From positions 128,377 to 192,376 of the forward strand of contig NZ_JBHSHL010000022.1 in the NCBI RefSeq assembly GCF_042652965.1: a stretch of 64,000 nt of DNA. The letters run 5' to 3'. A program made the translations under genes and the position numbers. Of this stretch, positions 1-7,861 are shown in pieces. Source of the DNA: Filifactor villosus. Lineage in GTDB: Bacteria > Bacillota > Clostridia > Peptostreptococcales > Filifactoraceae. The notes under the pieces are model-generated. The model ran no database searches. It saw only the letters and a program-made list of their open reading frames with translations, and was not told the origin of the DNA. The first letter of the stretch is position 1. Every line of letters begins with the position of its first letter.

Positions 1-135
1 GGAGGAGAGGCGGTCGGTCTGGCCTCGATGGAGTACAAGACGGATATGACAACGGATGAGAGCGTTCATTATCAAGATCTTATGAGGTACAATTTGGAAC
101 AGATCTATAAGTCGTTGACAAAGGAGGAAAGATGA
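1..135 (+). CDS. Metal ABC transporter substrate-binding protein, C-terminal end (partial)
   Basis: The frame is open from the window edge to the TGA at 133-135, giving about 44 residues ending in YKSLTKEER. The segment with HYQDLMRYNLEQIYKSL resembles the last helix of TroA/ZnuA-type periplasmic or lipoprotein metal-binding proteins, which typically end just before the ATPase gene. The stop overlaps the ATPase start codon as ATGA, so the genes are translationally coupled. The family call rests mainly on the two following transporter genes; most of the protein, including the metal ligands, lies outside the window. Confidence 0.6.
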   Translation, partial: GGEAVGLASMEYKTDMTTDESVHYQDLMRYNLEQIYKSLTKEER

Positions 136-809
136 ATCAAATAGAGATCAAAGACTTGGAATTCGGATATCGACAGGAATCGCTGCTTCGGGGCATCCAT
201 CTTTCGGTCCGAAAGGGAGATGTCGTTATGATCGTGGGAGAAAACGGTTCGGGGAAGTCCACCCTTTTGAAACTTCTTCTCGGAGAGCTGAACGCTCAAA
301 AAGGAAGTATCAAACTGTTCGGCAGAGAACTTTCCTCGAACTCCTCCTTTAAAGAAGTCGGATATGTGCCTCAGGTCCAGAGCTTCAATCAGGTAACCTT
401 TCCGATCACCGTCTTGGAACTGGTCGTCCTCAGCTTGTACAGGGAGTTCGGACCGATCAAGATACCGAGGAAGAAGCACAGGGAAAAAGCGATTGAACTT
501 TTAAAGAAGATGGGGCTCGAAAAGTACATCCATACCCCCTTTAATGAACTGTCGGGAGGATTGAAACAAAGGACGATGATCACTCGGGCCCTGATGAATA
601 AGCCCGAAATCCTGATCTTGGACGAACCGACCGCAGGCGTCGACAAGGAGAGCAAGAAGGAGTTTTTGAATTTGATCGAAAAACTCAACAAAGAGCAACA
701 CATTACCGTACTCATCGTTACACACGAGGCGGGACTGATGAAGGAGCATATCACAAATACAAGGATATATGAAATGAGAGAGGGGCGGTTGGAAGATGTT
801 GGAATTTAG
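132..809 (+). CDS. znuC: Zinc/manganese-type metal ABC transporter, ATP-binding protein
   Basis: A 225-residue ABC ATPase that would energise import of a divalent metal through the membrane permease encoded next. Visible motifs are Walker A GENGSGKST (about residues 37-45), the Q-loop region VPQVQSF, the signature LSGGLKQR, Walker B ILILDEPTAGVD and the switch VTHEAG. The length is normal for the family. It overlaps the upstream gene by 4 nt and the permease gene by 14 nt, so the three form one operon. Whether the metal is Zn or Mn cannot be told from the ATPase; the gene symbol follows the closest familiar family. Confidence 0.85.
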   Translation: MNQIEIKDLEFGYRQESLLRGIHLSVRKGDVVMIVGENGSGKSTLLKLLLGELNAQKGSIKLFGRELSSNSSFKEVGYVPQVQSFNQVTFPITVLELVVLSLYREFGPIKIPRKKHREKAIELLKKMGLEKYIHTPFNELSGGLKQRTMITRALMNKPEILILDEPTAGVDKESKKEFLNLIEKLNKEQHITVLIVTHEAGLMKEHITNTRIYEMREGRLEDVGI

Positions 810-1602
810 TTTTATGAGGAATGCTCTTATAGCGGGATTTTTTATCTCCGTCATGGTTCCTCTTATCGGAGTGATCATGGTAAACAGAAGGACCTCCATG
901 GTCGGAGATGCACTCTCCCACACCTCACTTACGGGAGTCGGCATGGGACTGATCTTGGGCTTCGATCCCGTGATAGGAGCCGTGATCATCTGTATTGTCG
1001 CCGCCTTCATCATCGAAGGCATCCGCAAGAAATTTCCGCAGTACGGTGATATGGCAACTGCCGTTACGATGAGTACGGGGCTTGGGATTGCGGCGATTCT
1101 CTCGGACTTTGCACCGGGCGGAAACGACTTTGAATCCTACCTCTTCGGGAGCATTTCCTCAGTGACCTCCTCGGATCTGCGAAACATCGTCATCATAGCC
1201 ATTCCGGTCATCTGTGCCTCCCTCGTCTTCTACGCAAGCCTGCTCGACATTTCGATCGATGCCAACTTGGCTCGCCTTTCGGGAGTACCGGTAAAACGTA
1301 TCAACTCGGTGTTCACCTTTCTCTCGGCGGTAACCATAGCCTTGGCATGCAAGGTCGTAGGTGCCCTTATGGTAGCCTCCCTGATCGTGCTTCCCGTCGC
1401 GACCGCCCTCATGGTTGCAAGAAGCTACAAACAGATTTTGCTCACATCTCTTGTTCTGGGAGTCATCTACACCATGGCGGGTATCGTAATCTCCTACTAT
1501 GTAGATCTCAAACCCGGAGGTGCCATCGTTATCAACGCTGTGATCGGAATGTTCCTTGTAACTGCAGGCAAACGACTGTTCAAAAAGAAGATGTCCGCCT
1601 AG
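796..1602 (+). CDS. znuB: Zinc/manganese-type metal ABC transporter, permease
   Basis: A 268-residue, strongly hydrophobic protein of the ABC-3 permease family. It has about eight membrane segments, the early conserved stretch GVIMVNRRTSMVGDALSHTSL typical of ZnuB/MntC-type permeases, and a conserved mid-protein KVVGALMVASLIVLPVATA segment that in this family includes the ATPase coupling and pore regions. The start ATG lies inside the 3' end of the ATPase gene. Together with the flanking genes it makes a complete binding protein-ATPase-permease importer. Metal specificity is unresolved. Confidence 0.85.
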   Translation: MLEFSFMRNALIAGFFISVMVPLIGVIMVNRRTSMVGDALSHTSLTGVGMGLILGFDPVIGAVIICIVAAFIIEGIRKKFPQYGDMATAVTMSTGLGIAAILSDFAPGGNDFESYLFGSISSVTSSDLRNIVIIAIPVICASLVFYASLLDISIDANLARLSGVPVKRINSVFTFLSAVTIALACKVVGALMVASLIVLPVATALMVARSYKQILLTSLVLGVIYTMAGIVISYYVDLKPGGAIVINAVIGMFLVTAGKRLFKKKMSA

Positions 1603-1691
1603 GGAAAACAAAGCGTAAGACTTGGAATTACAGCGGACAGCCATATCCCGCACAGGATATGAAAAACGAGGATAAAACCGCTACAAAAAAA

Positions 1692-1720
1692 TTGACAAAT
1701 ACAGGGCCAAGTATTATACT
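1692..1720 (+). promoter_or_regulatory. Sigma-A-type promoter of arcB
   Basis: TTGACA at 1692-1697 and TATACT at 1715-1720 are separated by 17 nt. The leader then carries a small hairpin (TAACTAC at 1734-1740 pairing with GTAGTTA at 1748-1754) before the AGGAGG ribosome site at 1784-1789. Confidence 0.8.
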
Positions 1721-1796
1721 AAAAACGTAAGTGTAACTACTACTTCGGTAGTTATCAAAACAATAAAAAATTTAATCTTTTTTAGGAGGTAAAACC

Positions 1797-2795
1797 ATGC
1801 CAGTAAATTTGCAAGGAAGAAACTTTATTACATTAAAAGACTTTACACCGGATGAGATCAGATACTTATTAGACCTTTCCAGAGATTTGAAAGCAAAGAA
1901 AAGAGCAGGGATCAAAGGAGATCTTTTGGAGAGAAAGAATGTATGCCTGTTGTTCGAAAAAACATCTACAAGAACACGTTGTGCTTTTGAAGTCGGTGTA
2001 ATGGATGAAGGCGGACAAGTTACTTTCTTGGGTTCTTCCGACAGCCAAATGGGTAAAAAAGAGTCCATCGAAGATACCGCAAAGGTATTGGGAAGATTCT
2101 ATGACGGTATTGAATTCAGAGGATTTAAGCAAGAAACTGTAGATATGTTGGCAGCTCATGCCGGAGTACCTGTATGGAACGGATTGACCGATCTCTACCA
2201 TCCTACACAAATTTTGGCGGACTTCCTGACCGTAACCGAGCACGTTGCAAAACCGCTGAACAAAGTGAAGTTCGTATATGTTGGAGATGCAAGAAACAAC
2301 ATGGGTAACTCTTTGATGATCGGTGCTGCAAAAATGGGAATGGAGTTCCTTGCGATCGCACCGAAGGAATTGTGGCCTGCTCAAGACCTTGTAAATGAGA
2401 TGAAAGAGGTTGCAAAAGAAACGGGAGCGACCATCAACTTCAGTGAAAGCGTTGACGATGTAAAAGGTGCTGACGTTATCTACACCGACGTTTGGGTATC
2501 CATGGGTGAAGAGGCTATGTTTGAAGAGAGAATCAAGCAATTGAAGCCTTACCAAGTAAATATGGATATGATCAAAAAGACGGAAAACGACAACGTGATC
2601 TTCCTTCACTGCCTGCCCTCCTTCCACGACCTTAACACCACCGTGGGAGCTGAGATCCATGAGAAATTCGGCTTGACGGAAATGGAAGTAACGGACGAAG
2701 TATTCAGAAGCAAGTATTCAAAAGTATTTGATGAAGCTGAAAACAGAATGCATACAATCAAAGCTGTTATGGTTGCTACGATCGGAAAACTGTAA
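1797..2795 (+). CDS. arcB: Ornithine carbamoyltransferase (probably catabolic)
   Basis: A 332-residue transcarbamylase. The carbamoyl-phosphate motif STRT is at residues 57-60 (in FEKTSTRTRCAFE), the ornithine/carbamoyl loop HCLPSFHD is near residue 270, and the start MPVNLQGRNFITLKDFT is typical of catabolic OTCases. In the arginine deiminase pathway it converts citrulline and phosphate to ornithine and carbamoyl phosphate in the cytoplasm. Carbamate kinase follows 84 nt downstream, which favours the catabolic role over arginine synthesis; arginine deiminase (arcA) is not in the window. It has a strong ribosome site and its own promoter. An anabolic argF role cannot be excluded from sequence alone. 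Confidence 0.88.
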   Translation: MPVNLQGRNFITLKDFTPDEIRYLLDLSRDLKAKKRAGIKGDLLERKNVCLLFEKTSTRTRCAFEVGVMDEGGQVTFLGSSDSQMGKKESIEDTAKVLGRFYDGIEFRGFKQETVDMLAAHAGVPVWNGLTDLYHPTQILADFLTVTEHVAKPLNKVKFVYVGDARNNMGNSLMIGAAKMGMEFLAIAPKELWPAQDLVNEMKEVAKETGATINFSESVDDVKGADVIYTDVWVSMGEEAMFEERIKQLKPYQVNMDMIKKTENDNVIFLHCLPSFHDLNTTVGAEIHEKFGLTEMEVTDEVFRSKYSKVFDEAENRMHTIKAVMVATIGKL

Positions 2796-2818
2796 AATTA
2801 CTATTCAATCAAAATAGA

Positions 2819-2848
2819 AGGGGGACAGTTTAACTGTCCCCTTTTATT
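2819..2848 (+). terminator. Terminator or attenuator between arcB and arcC
   Basis: GGGGACAGT at 2821-2829 pairs with ACTGTCCCC at 2833-2841, followed by TTTTATTT. Placed inside the arcB-arcC gap, it should reduce but need not abolish read-through into arcC. Confidence 0.75.
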
Positions 2849-2879
2849 TCAATCACAGAAAATCGGAGGATAAACACAT

Positions 2880-3812
2880 ATGAAAAGAATCGTTGTCGCT
2901 CTTGGAGGAAACGCACTCGGAAACAACCCCCAAGAACAAATGGAAAAAGTAAGACACACTGCAAAACCGATCGTAGACCTGATCGCAGAAGGAAACGAAG
3001 TCATCATTGCTCACGGAAACGGACCTCAGGTAGGAATGATCAACCTCGCTATGGACACTGCAGCTAAAAGCGCTGCAAAAACAGCGGAGATGCCCTTCCC
3101 CGAATGTGGAGCGATGAGCCAGGGCTACATCGGCTACCATCTTCAAAATGCGATCAGAGAAGAACTCCTGAACAGAGGAATGAACAAACCGGTCGCAACC
3201 ATCGTAACACAGGTCGTCGTAGATCGAAACGACAGTGCCTTCCAAAACCCGACCAAACCGATCGGAGCCTTCTACACCAAAGAAGAAGCGGATAAAATCG
3301 TAGCGGAAAAAGGCGAAACCTTCAAAGAAGACGCAGGTCGCGGATACCGCAGAGTAGTACCTTCTCCGTTGCCGATCGACGTTACCGAAAAAGAGACGGT
3401 AAAAGCGTTGATTGATGCAGGACAGGTTGTTATCACCGTAGGAGGAGGAGGAATCCCCGTCTATGAAGAAGGAAACAAACTTATCGGAGTTCCTGCGGTC
3501 ATCGACAAAGACTTCGCTTCCGCAAAACTTGCCGAGATCGTCGATGCCGACTACCTCATCATCTTGACGGCAGTCGAAAAAGTTGCGATCAACTTCGGAA
3601 AAGAAAACGAAGAGTGGCTGTCCGAGATCAACTTGGATAAAGCAAACCAATATATCGAAGAAGGACATTTTGCACCCGGCTCCATGTTGCCGAAGGTAAA
3701 AGCGGCAATGTCCTTTGCTCAGTCCAAAGAAGGAAGACGTGCACTCATCACCTCTCTTGAGAAGGCTGCTGAAGGAATTGAAGGAAAGACCGGAACCGTA
3801 ATTGTGAAGTAA
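2880..3812 (+). CDS. arcC: Carbamate kinase
   Basis: A 310-residue amino-acid-kinase-fold enzyme that makes ATP and carbamate (then ammonia and CO2) from carbamoyl phosphate and ADP. Diagnostic segments are the N-terminal VALGGNALG, the substrate loop AHGNGPQVG, the RRVVPSPLP stretch and VGGGGIPV. The length fits the family. It lies 84 nt after arcB with an intervening hairpin and ends just before a strong terminator, so the two genes form a small energy-yielding module that also releases ammonia. Confidence 0.93.
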   Translation: MKRIVVALGGNALGNNPQEQMEKVRHTAKPIVDLIAEGNEVIIAHGNGPQVGMINLAMDTAAKSAAKTAEMPFPECGAMSQGYIGYHLQNAIREELLNRGMNKPVATIVTQVVVDRNDSAFQNPTKPIGAFYTKEEADKIVAEKGETFKEDAGRGYRRVVPSPLPIDVTEKETVKALIDAGQVVITVGGGGIPVYEEGNKLIGVPAVIDKDFASAKLAEIVDADYLIILTAVEKVAINFGKENEEWLSEINLDKANQYIEEGHFAPGSMLPKVKAAMSFAQSKEGRRALITSLEKAAEGIEGKTGTVIVK

Positions 3813-3827
3813 GAAAAAATCAAGTGC

Positions 3828-3855
3828 AGAGAGGGTGGCAAGCCCTCTCTTTTTG
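3828..3855 (+). terminator. Terminator after arcC
   Basis: AGAGAGGG at 3828-3835 pairs with CCCTCTCT at 3843-3850, followed by a T run. Confidence 0.85.
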
Positions 3856-3975
3856 TAAAGTGCAAAGAACTCTTGCTTTGTTTGAAAAATGAGCATCAAA
3901 ACGGTCGACTCGTACTCCGTGAGGGCTTTCGACCTTCTCGGGATAAGGGCTCGATCGAAGACGGTAGGAGAAATT

Positions 3976-4773
3976 ATGAATCAGGATTTAATTGAAAAAA
4001 TGCTGGACGTGGGTCTGAACCGATACGAATCCAAGGCCTATCTTTCGCTTCTTCAAAACCGTTCGGTTACGGCATACGAAATAGCTAAGATATCGGGAGT
4101 TCCTCAGTCCAAGATCTACGAGACCATGGAGCGACTGCTCAAGAAAAACCTCGTGAACGTCGTCGATGACAACCCGGTAAAATACATTGCCCTCAATATG
4201 GACAACTATATCGACAACTATCGCAAAAACATCGGAGAATCCATAGCCTTTATCAAAGAAGGGATAGAAGAGATCAGCCCCAAAAGAAAGGTATCCCACC
4301 TCCTGCATATCACGGGCAGGGACAACGTGGATCAGCAGCTTCGGACCATGCTCGGCAAGGTAAAGGAGTTTGCCTATCTCGAGATCTGGGACACGGACTA
4401 CGAAGAGATCTATCGGGATGTGGAAAAACTGGTCGATGCGGGTAAGGAAGTCGTCATCGTCCTTTATGGAGAAGTCAAAAAAGAAGTCGGCAAGGTATAC
4501 CATCATGAGATGGAAGGACTCTTGAATCAAAAGAGGAGCCTCGGCAGATGGATGACCCTTGTTGTGGACGGCAAAGAATCTCTGTTTTCGATCGAAAACG
4601 ACGAAGGTGTACAGGGTATATGGACGGAGAACGAAAGTTTTATGGTCATGGCGGAGGCCTTTATTGCCCACGATATTTTTCTGGCGGAGATCTACAAACG
4701 GTATCGTGAAGATTTGGACAGGGACTTCGGCCCCAATCTTCAAAAAATCAGGGAACATATTAAAATCAGGTAA
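3976..4773 (+). CDS. TrmB-family transcriptional regulator
   Basis: About 265 residues. The N-terminal winged helix (residues about 1-75) contains the TrmB-type pattern LNRYESKAYLSLLQN and the recognition region ISGVPQSKIYETMERLLKK. The C-terminal part would be the effector-binding, phospholipase-D-like domain of the family, which often senses sugars. I place the start at ATG 3976 because AGGAG at 3965-3969 is correctly spaced; an upstream in-frame ATG at 3889 has no such site and adds unlike sequence. The HPr-like gene follows 70 nt downstream, hinting at carbohydrate-linked control. The effector is unknown. Confidence 0.8.
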   Translation: MNQDLIEKMLDVGLNRYESKAYLSLLQNRSVTAYEIAKISGVPQSKIYETMERLLKKNLVNVVDDNPVKYIALNMDNYIDNYRKNIGESIAFIKEGIEEISPKRKVSHLLHITGRDNVDQQLRTMLGKVKEFAYLEIWDTDYEEIYRDVEKLVDAGKEVVIVLYGEVKKEVGKVYHHEMEGLLNQKRSLGRWMTLVVDGKESLFSIENDEGVQGIWTENESFMVMAEAFIAHDIFLAEIYKRYREDLDRDFGPNLQKIREHIKIR

Positions 4774-4843
4774 AGTGGGAAAACAAAGAAAATTATGGCG
4801 ATATCTTGATATCGAAAGAAAGTAAAGGATGGCGAGAAATCTT

Positions 4844-5119
4844 ATGTATCAAAAAACAGTGATCGTTGTCAGTGATTCAAGTTTACATGCCAGGCCTGCT
4901 TCGGAGTTTGTAAGATTGGCATCGACCTTTCGCTCGGAGTTGTTCGTTGAACTCCCGGGCAAAAAAATCAACGCCAAAAGCATCATAGGGGTTTTGTCTG
5001 CGGGTATCGGAAACGGTGTGGAAGTAGTCATTACAGGAGAGGGAATTGACAGTAAAGAGGCGGTCGAGAGACTGTGTAGATTTTTGAGTGAGGAACTGCA
5101 AGAAATGGACAGGTATTGA
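4844..5119 (+). CDS. HPr family phosphocarrier protein
   Basis: About 91 residues with the HPr fold signature. SLHARPASEFV carries the His phosphorylated by Enzyme I, and KSIIGVLSAG contains the Ser that HPr kinase modifies in Firmicutes (known for the family). It could be the general PTS carrier or a specialised Crh/DHA-type carrier; no other PTS gene is nearby. Either ATG 4829 or ATG 4844 may start the protein; 4844 gives the usual HPr N-terminus. The preceding TrmB-type regulator suggests a shared transcript. Confidence 0.8.
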   Translation: MYQKTVIVVSDSSLHARPASEFVRLASTFRSELFVELPGKKINAKSIIGVLSAGIGNGVEVVITGEGIDSKEAVERLCRFLSEELQEMDRY

Positions 5120-5324
5120 AGTACCGGCGATGGAAAGGAACTGCCGAACAAAGATATAGACCGCTGTTGTTTTACAAGCTACAGAAAGATTGTGAAATAA
5201 TGGCGTTCAACAACCTTTTTCGTGCAGGAGCGGTATCGGAGCGTTTCTTCGAAGTATCCACGACAGTCCAAACAGTATAAGCAAGTTCAAACGGATCGGC
5301 AGGCAATCATGTATGATCGTGGAA
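5120..5324. other. Intergenic stretch without a recognised gene
   Basis: No supported gene was seen between the HPr-like gene and repeat copy A1. The sequence contains short direct and inverted fragments, but no clear promoter or terminator. Confidence 0.4.
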
Positions 5325-5438
5325 TACGATTCTCCGATAGAGGTAGGGATAGTTCTGTTTTTCGACCGCGAAAAACGGTTTTATCTTCTATGGACCACAG
5401 ATCGTTTGTATCCACAACTCAAAGGAGGATAGTATAAG
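5325..5438 (+). repeat. Interspersed repeat family A, copy A1
   Basis: A diverged copy of the ~110-bp family (see copies at 22650 and 58947). It keeps the order GATAGA-box, CGCGAAAA centre, TTCTATGGACCACAGATCG and a closing AAAGGAGGATAGTATAAG end. Confidence 0.6.
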
Positions 5439-5469
5439 ACAGCGGATAAACGCAAAAGGACCGAGAACC

Positions 5470-5509
5470 GGGGAGGAAGAGATGGGAAAGTCTCGTCCTC
5501 CCTGTTTTA
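5470..5509 (+). terminator. Intrinsic terminator
   Basis: GGGAGGAAGAGA pairs with TCTCGTCCTCCC across a short loop and is followed by TGTTTT. It probably ends transcription from the HPr region. Confidence 0.7.
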
Positions 5510-5628
5510 TTGGAGCTGAAATATATGAGGACGCCGTATGGTCCGTACTTTTGCGACAACCAAAGGGATTATAGGAAGTAATCTGTCTTGCACTAATAAA
5601 CATTTAATCAAAACTTATTATCAAAGTA

Positions 5629-5657
5629 TTGACAAAAATTATCAAAAATATTAGAAT
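5629..5657 (+). promoter_or_regulatory. Promoter with a long leader before the gene at 5961
   Basis: TTGACA at 5629-5634 and TAGAAT at 5652-5657, 17 nt apart. The roughly 300-nt leader that follows begins with a hairpin (GTAGAA near 5668 pairing with TTCTAC near 5693) and contains no recognised riboswitch core. Confidence 0.7.
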
Positions 5658-5960
5658 ATTTAGCAAGTAGAACCTTCTTATACGAAGAGAGCTTCTACAT
5701 AAAACCCTGTATTGAATGATACGGGGGAGAGAAGGGAGGCAAGAGAACGGCCTGACAACAAGGCGGGGAGGACTTTGGGGACATCATAGCTGCCACATAG
5801 GGAAAAAGAAGTTCGAAATACCGCCGTCGTTCGATGCTTTTGCGTTCTCTGCTCATTCAAAACCATCGGTGTAGGAATGGAGTAACGAGGATATGTTGAA
5901 TAAATCCGAACTATGGGTTTGCTTGAGTACAACAGATTCGATTATATGGAGGAGGATATT

Positions 5961-6836
5961 ATGAAGAATAAAAAGAAGTTCCTCAGTCTGCTCTTACTTC
6001 TACTGCTGATCGCTCCTAAGAGTTTTGCGGAGATGATCCCGACTCCGGGTACCTACTATCCCGATTTTATCAGGGAACAGTATGATATCGGCAAGGATGT
6101 GCCGATCCGCCTTAAGATCCAAAAATATCATATCATCTATACGGATCCCTACGGCCCCTACGTGGAAGACGGAAGGCTGATGGTATCGATAAAGACGGTC
6201 GAGGATCTGCTCGGAGGAAGGGTGATCCACAAAAAGGGAGAGAAGAAGGCGAAGATCGAACTCTACGGAACGACAATAGAAGTGGAAGCCGGTTCCGATA
6301 AGATCAAGGTCAACGGCAAGACGGAGCCTATCTCCAAGAAGGTACGAGCATATAGGAACACCCTTCTGATCCCTCTGCGAATGATCTTGGATCATACGAA
6401 TATCAGGTATAACTATGACAACAAGTACCATCAACTCCATATCACGGATGAGAGGACATCGATCCAAGACATCGTAAAAAATGTACAGATAGGAAATGGA
6501 AATAAGAAGGAAGATCATGCGATCAAGTTGATCAAGTACGGCTTTCGACGAGGAGAGGCGGTCAACCGCATCGTAGGCATCAATGTATCGGGTAGGACCC
6601 TGCGTAAGGGAGAGTCCGAGATAAGATCTCAAATTGTACACTATAAGAGAGAGGGCGGATTGGAGAAAGAGTTTACCTTTGAAAGTGATAATTACAGCAG
6701 GGGTACACATGAGGACCTGCCAGCCGTTAAAAACGGCGGTCAAATAAGCAGAGAGTTGACGCTCGGAGATTATTTTAAAAATGATGTGGCCTATATCTTT
6801 GTAACGGGAAGGATAGATCCTTTTTTTGAGGATTAG
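5961..6836 (+). CDS. Secreted copper-amine-oxidase-N (CuAO_N) domain protein
   Basis: A 291-residue protein with a clear signal peptide (basic MKNKKK, then a Leu-rich core, cleavage after SFAE-like sequence). Residues about 60-160 match the CuAO_N/stalk domain style common in Clostridia surface proteins: GRLMVSIKTVEDLLGG, then TIEVEAGSDKIKVNGK, then LLIPLRMILDH. The rest is unrecognised. The start at 5961 is set by GGAGGAGG just upstream; an in-frame upstream ATG is less likely because it would mask the signal peptide. No amine oxidase activity is implied. Probable surface or matrix protein of unknown role. Confidence 0.75.
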   Translation: MKNKKKFLSLLLLLLLIAPKSFAEMIPTPGTYYPDFIREQYDIGKDVPIRLKIQKYHIIYTDPYGPYVEDGRLMVSIKTVEDLLGGRVIHKKGEKKAKIELYGTTIEVEAGSDKIKVNGKTEPISKKVRAYRNTLLIPLRMILDHTNIRYNYDNKYHQLHITDERTSIQDIVKNVQIGNGNKKEDHAIKLIKYGFRRGEAVNRIVGINVSGRTLRKGESEIRSQIVHYKREGGLEKEFTFESDNYSRGTHEDLPAVKNGGQISRELTLGDYFKNDVAYIFVTGRIDPFFED

Positions 6837-6915
6837 GAGAGAGACTTTTTGAAAGATAGGCGGGTAAAGTTCAAGACGTAACACCTTGGAGGGATTCGGA
6901 GATTTCCAGGGTGTT

Positions 6916-7060
6916 AGGGAAACACCGAACAAGGGCAAACTTTCGATTTTTCTTCGAGGTTATAAAATACAAAAGTTTGTCATATCAATGTTTTCAAGAG
7001 TTTTATTCTTCATACAAAATTGATTTTAGGTTTATTTCCGGAATTGTGCGGTATGTCCTT
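6916..7060 (-). repeat. Interspersed repeat family B, copy B1 (reverse)
   Basis: A ~145-bp element with end AAACACCGAACAAGGGCAAAC and the other end GAATTGTGCGGTATGTCC; the internal block TTTGTCATATCAATGTTTTC is shared with the other B copies. Confidence 0.75.
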
Positions 7061-7091
7061 AGGTTTATATTTGAGAAGGCGGAACGGTATG

Positions 7092-7200
7092 TCTACTGTT
7101 CTTCGATAGAGGTATACTTATATTTGCTTTGGAGCTATGCAGATCCGTCTTATCTTTTACGGAGTACAAGTCGGCATATCTATTAGTTTAAATGATAATA
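7092..7200 (+). repeat. Interspersed repeat family A, copy A2
   Basis: Contains TTCTTCGATAGAGGTATACT and GGAGTACAAGTCGGCATATC in the same order and spacing as the better-preserved copies at 22650 and 58947. Confidence 0.65.
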
Positions 7201-7214
7201 GCATCAGATATGAA

Positions 7215-7252
7215 ACATAGGGAAACGATTTTTTACAGTTTCCCCTATTTTA
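7215..7252 (+). terminator. Intrinsic terminator upstream of veg
   Basis: ATAGGGAAAC pairs with GTTTCCCCTAT across an A/T loop and is followed by TTTTAT. It isolates the veg promoters from upstream transcription. Confidence 0.7.
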
Positions 7253-7255
7253 TGC

Positions 7256-7327
7256 TTGACAACAGCGGGGACTTGATATACAATATATTATTTAAAATTT
7301 GACATTCCTCCTATCAAGTGATATAAT
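7256..7327 (+). promoter_or_regulatory. Two tandem promoters of veg
   Basis: P1: TTGACA 7256-7261, 17 nt, TACAAT 7279-7284. P2: TTGACA 7299-7304, 17 nt, TATAAT 7322-7327, a perfect consensus. Strong expression is expected, as for veg in Bacillus. Confidence 0.85.
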
Positions 7328-7360
7328 GATGAGGTATCAGTGATGGGAAAGGGTGGTATT

Positions 7361-7621
7361 ATGGCAAGTAAACATACATTGGATGATATTAAGCGTGGCC
7401 TGGAGAAACACCTTGGAAAAGACATCGTTGTTAGAGCAAACAAAGGAAGGAAAAAGATCGTGACCAGGGAGGGTGTCTTGGAGTGTACCTACCCGAGCGT
7501 GTTTGTGGTTGCATATTCGGACGGAGATGATCGTATTACGAGGGTCTCTTACAGTTATGCGGATGTTTTGACCTCGAATGTGCAGTTGACCTTGGTTCGA
7601 AACGAGATGAAATACGCTTAG
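7361..7621 (+). CDS. veg: Veg protein
   Basis: 86 residues, the same length as Bacillus subtilis Veg. The pattern LDDIKRGLEKHLGKDIVVRANKGRKKIVTREG followed by YPSVFVV and RVSYSYADVLTSNVQL is characteristic of the Veg (DUF1021) family, a small protein linked in Bacillus to biofilm gene expression. The start at ATG 7361 reproduces the family N-terminus. It lies upstream of ispE, the same neighbourhood as in Bacillus, and is driven by two near-consensus promoters. Confidence 0.92.
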   Translation: MASKHTLDDIKRGLEKHLGKDIVVRANKGRKKIVTREGVLECTYPSVFVVAYSDGDDRITRVSYSYADVLTSNVQLTLVRNEMKYA

Positions 7622-7643
7622 AGACCCATAGATAGGGAGCGGA

Positions 7644-7700
7644 AGCTCGGCAGGTTGCCGGGCTTTTTTGTATACCGATGCCGGTATGCGTTTTTTTTGT
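7644..7700 (+). terminator. Double terminator after veg
   Basis: First hairpin AGCTCGGC/GCCGGGCT (7644-7663) with a T6 run, then a second TACCG/CGGTA hairpin (about 7672-7685) followed by GCGTTTTTTTT. Confidence 0.8.
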
Positions 7701-7708
7701 AAATTCAT

Positions 7709-7736
7709 TTGTCTTTTTTCCTTCTTATAGTATAAT
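7709..7736 (+). promoter_or_regulatory. Probable promoter of the ispE-ddl-murI run
   Basis: TTGTCT 7709-7714 and TATAAT 7731-7736 with a 16-nt spacer, about 125 nt ahead of ispE. Confidence 0.55.
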
Positions 7737-7861
7737 AGTACTGATATTCAAATAAGAAGAGGACATCCCGGGAACGCAAGAAGGGGATCGGAGGGAGGGA
7801 CTGCGGAGTTTGACTCGACTTACATAGCAGTTCGGACCTCGGAGAGGATAAGAATACGGAT

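Noticed and set aside
1734..1754. T-box or other riboswitch before arcB
   Set aside because: Only a small 7-bp hairpin is present; no T-box sequence or other aptamer core is visible.
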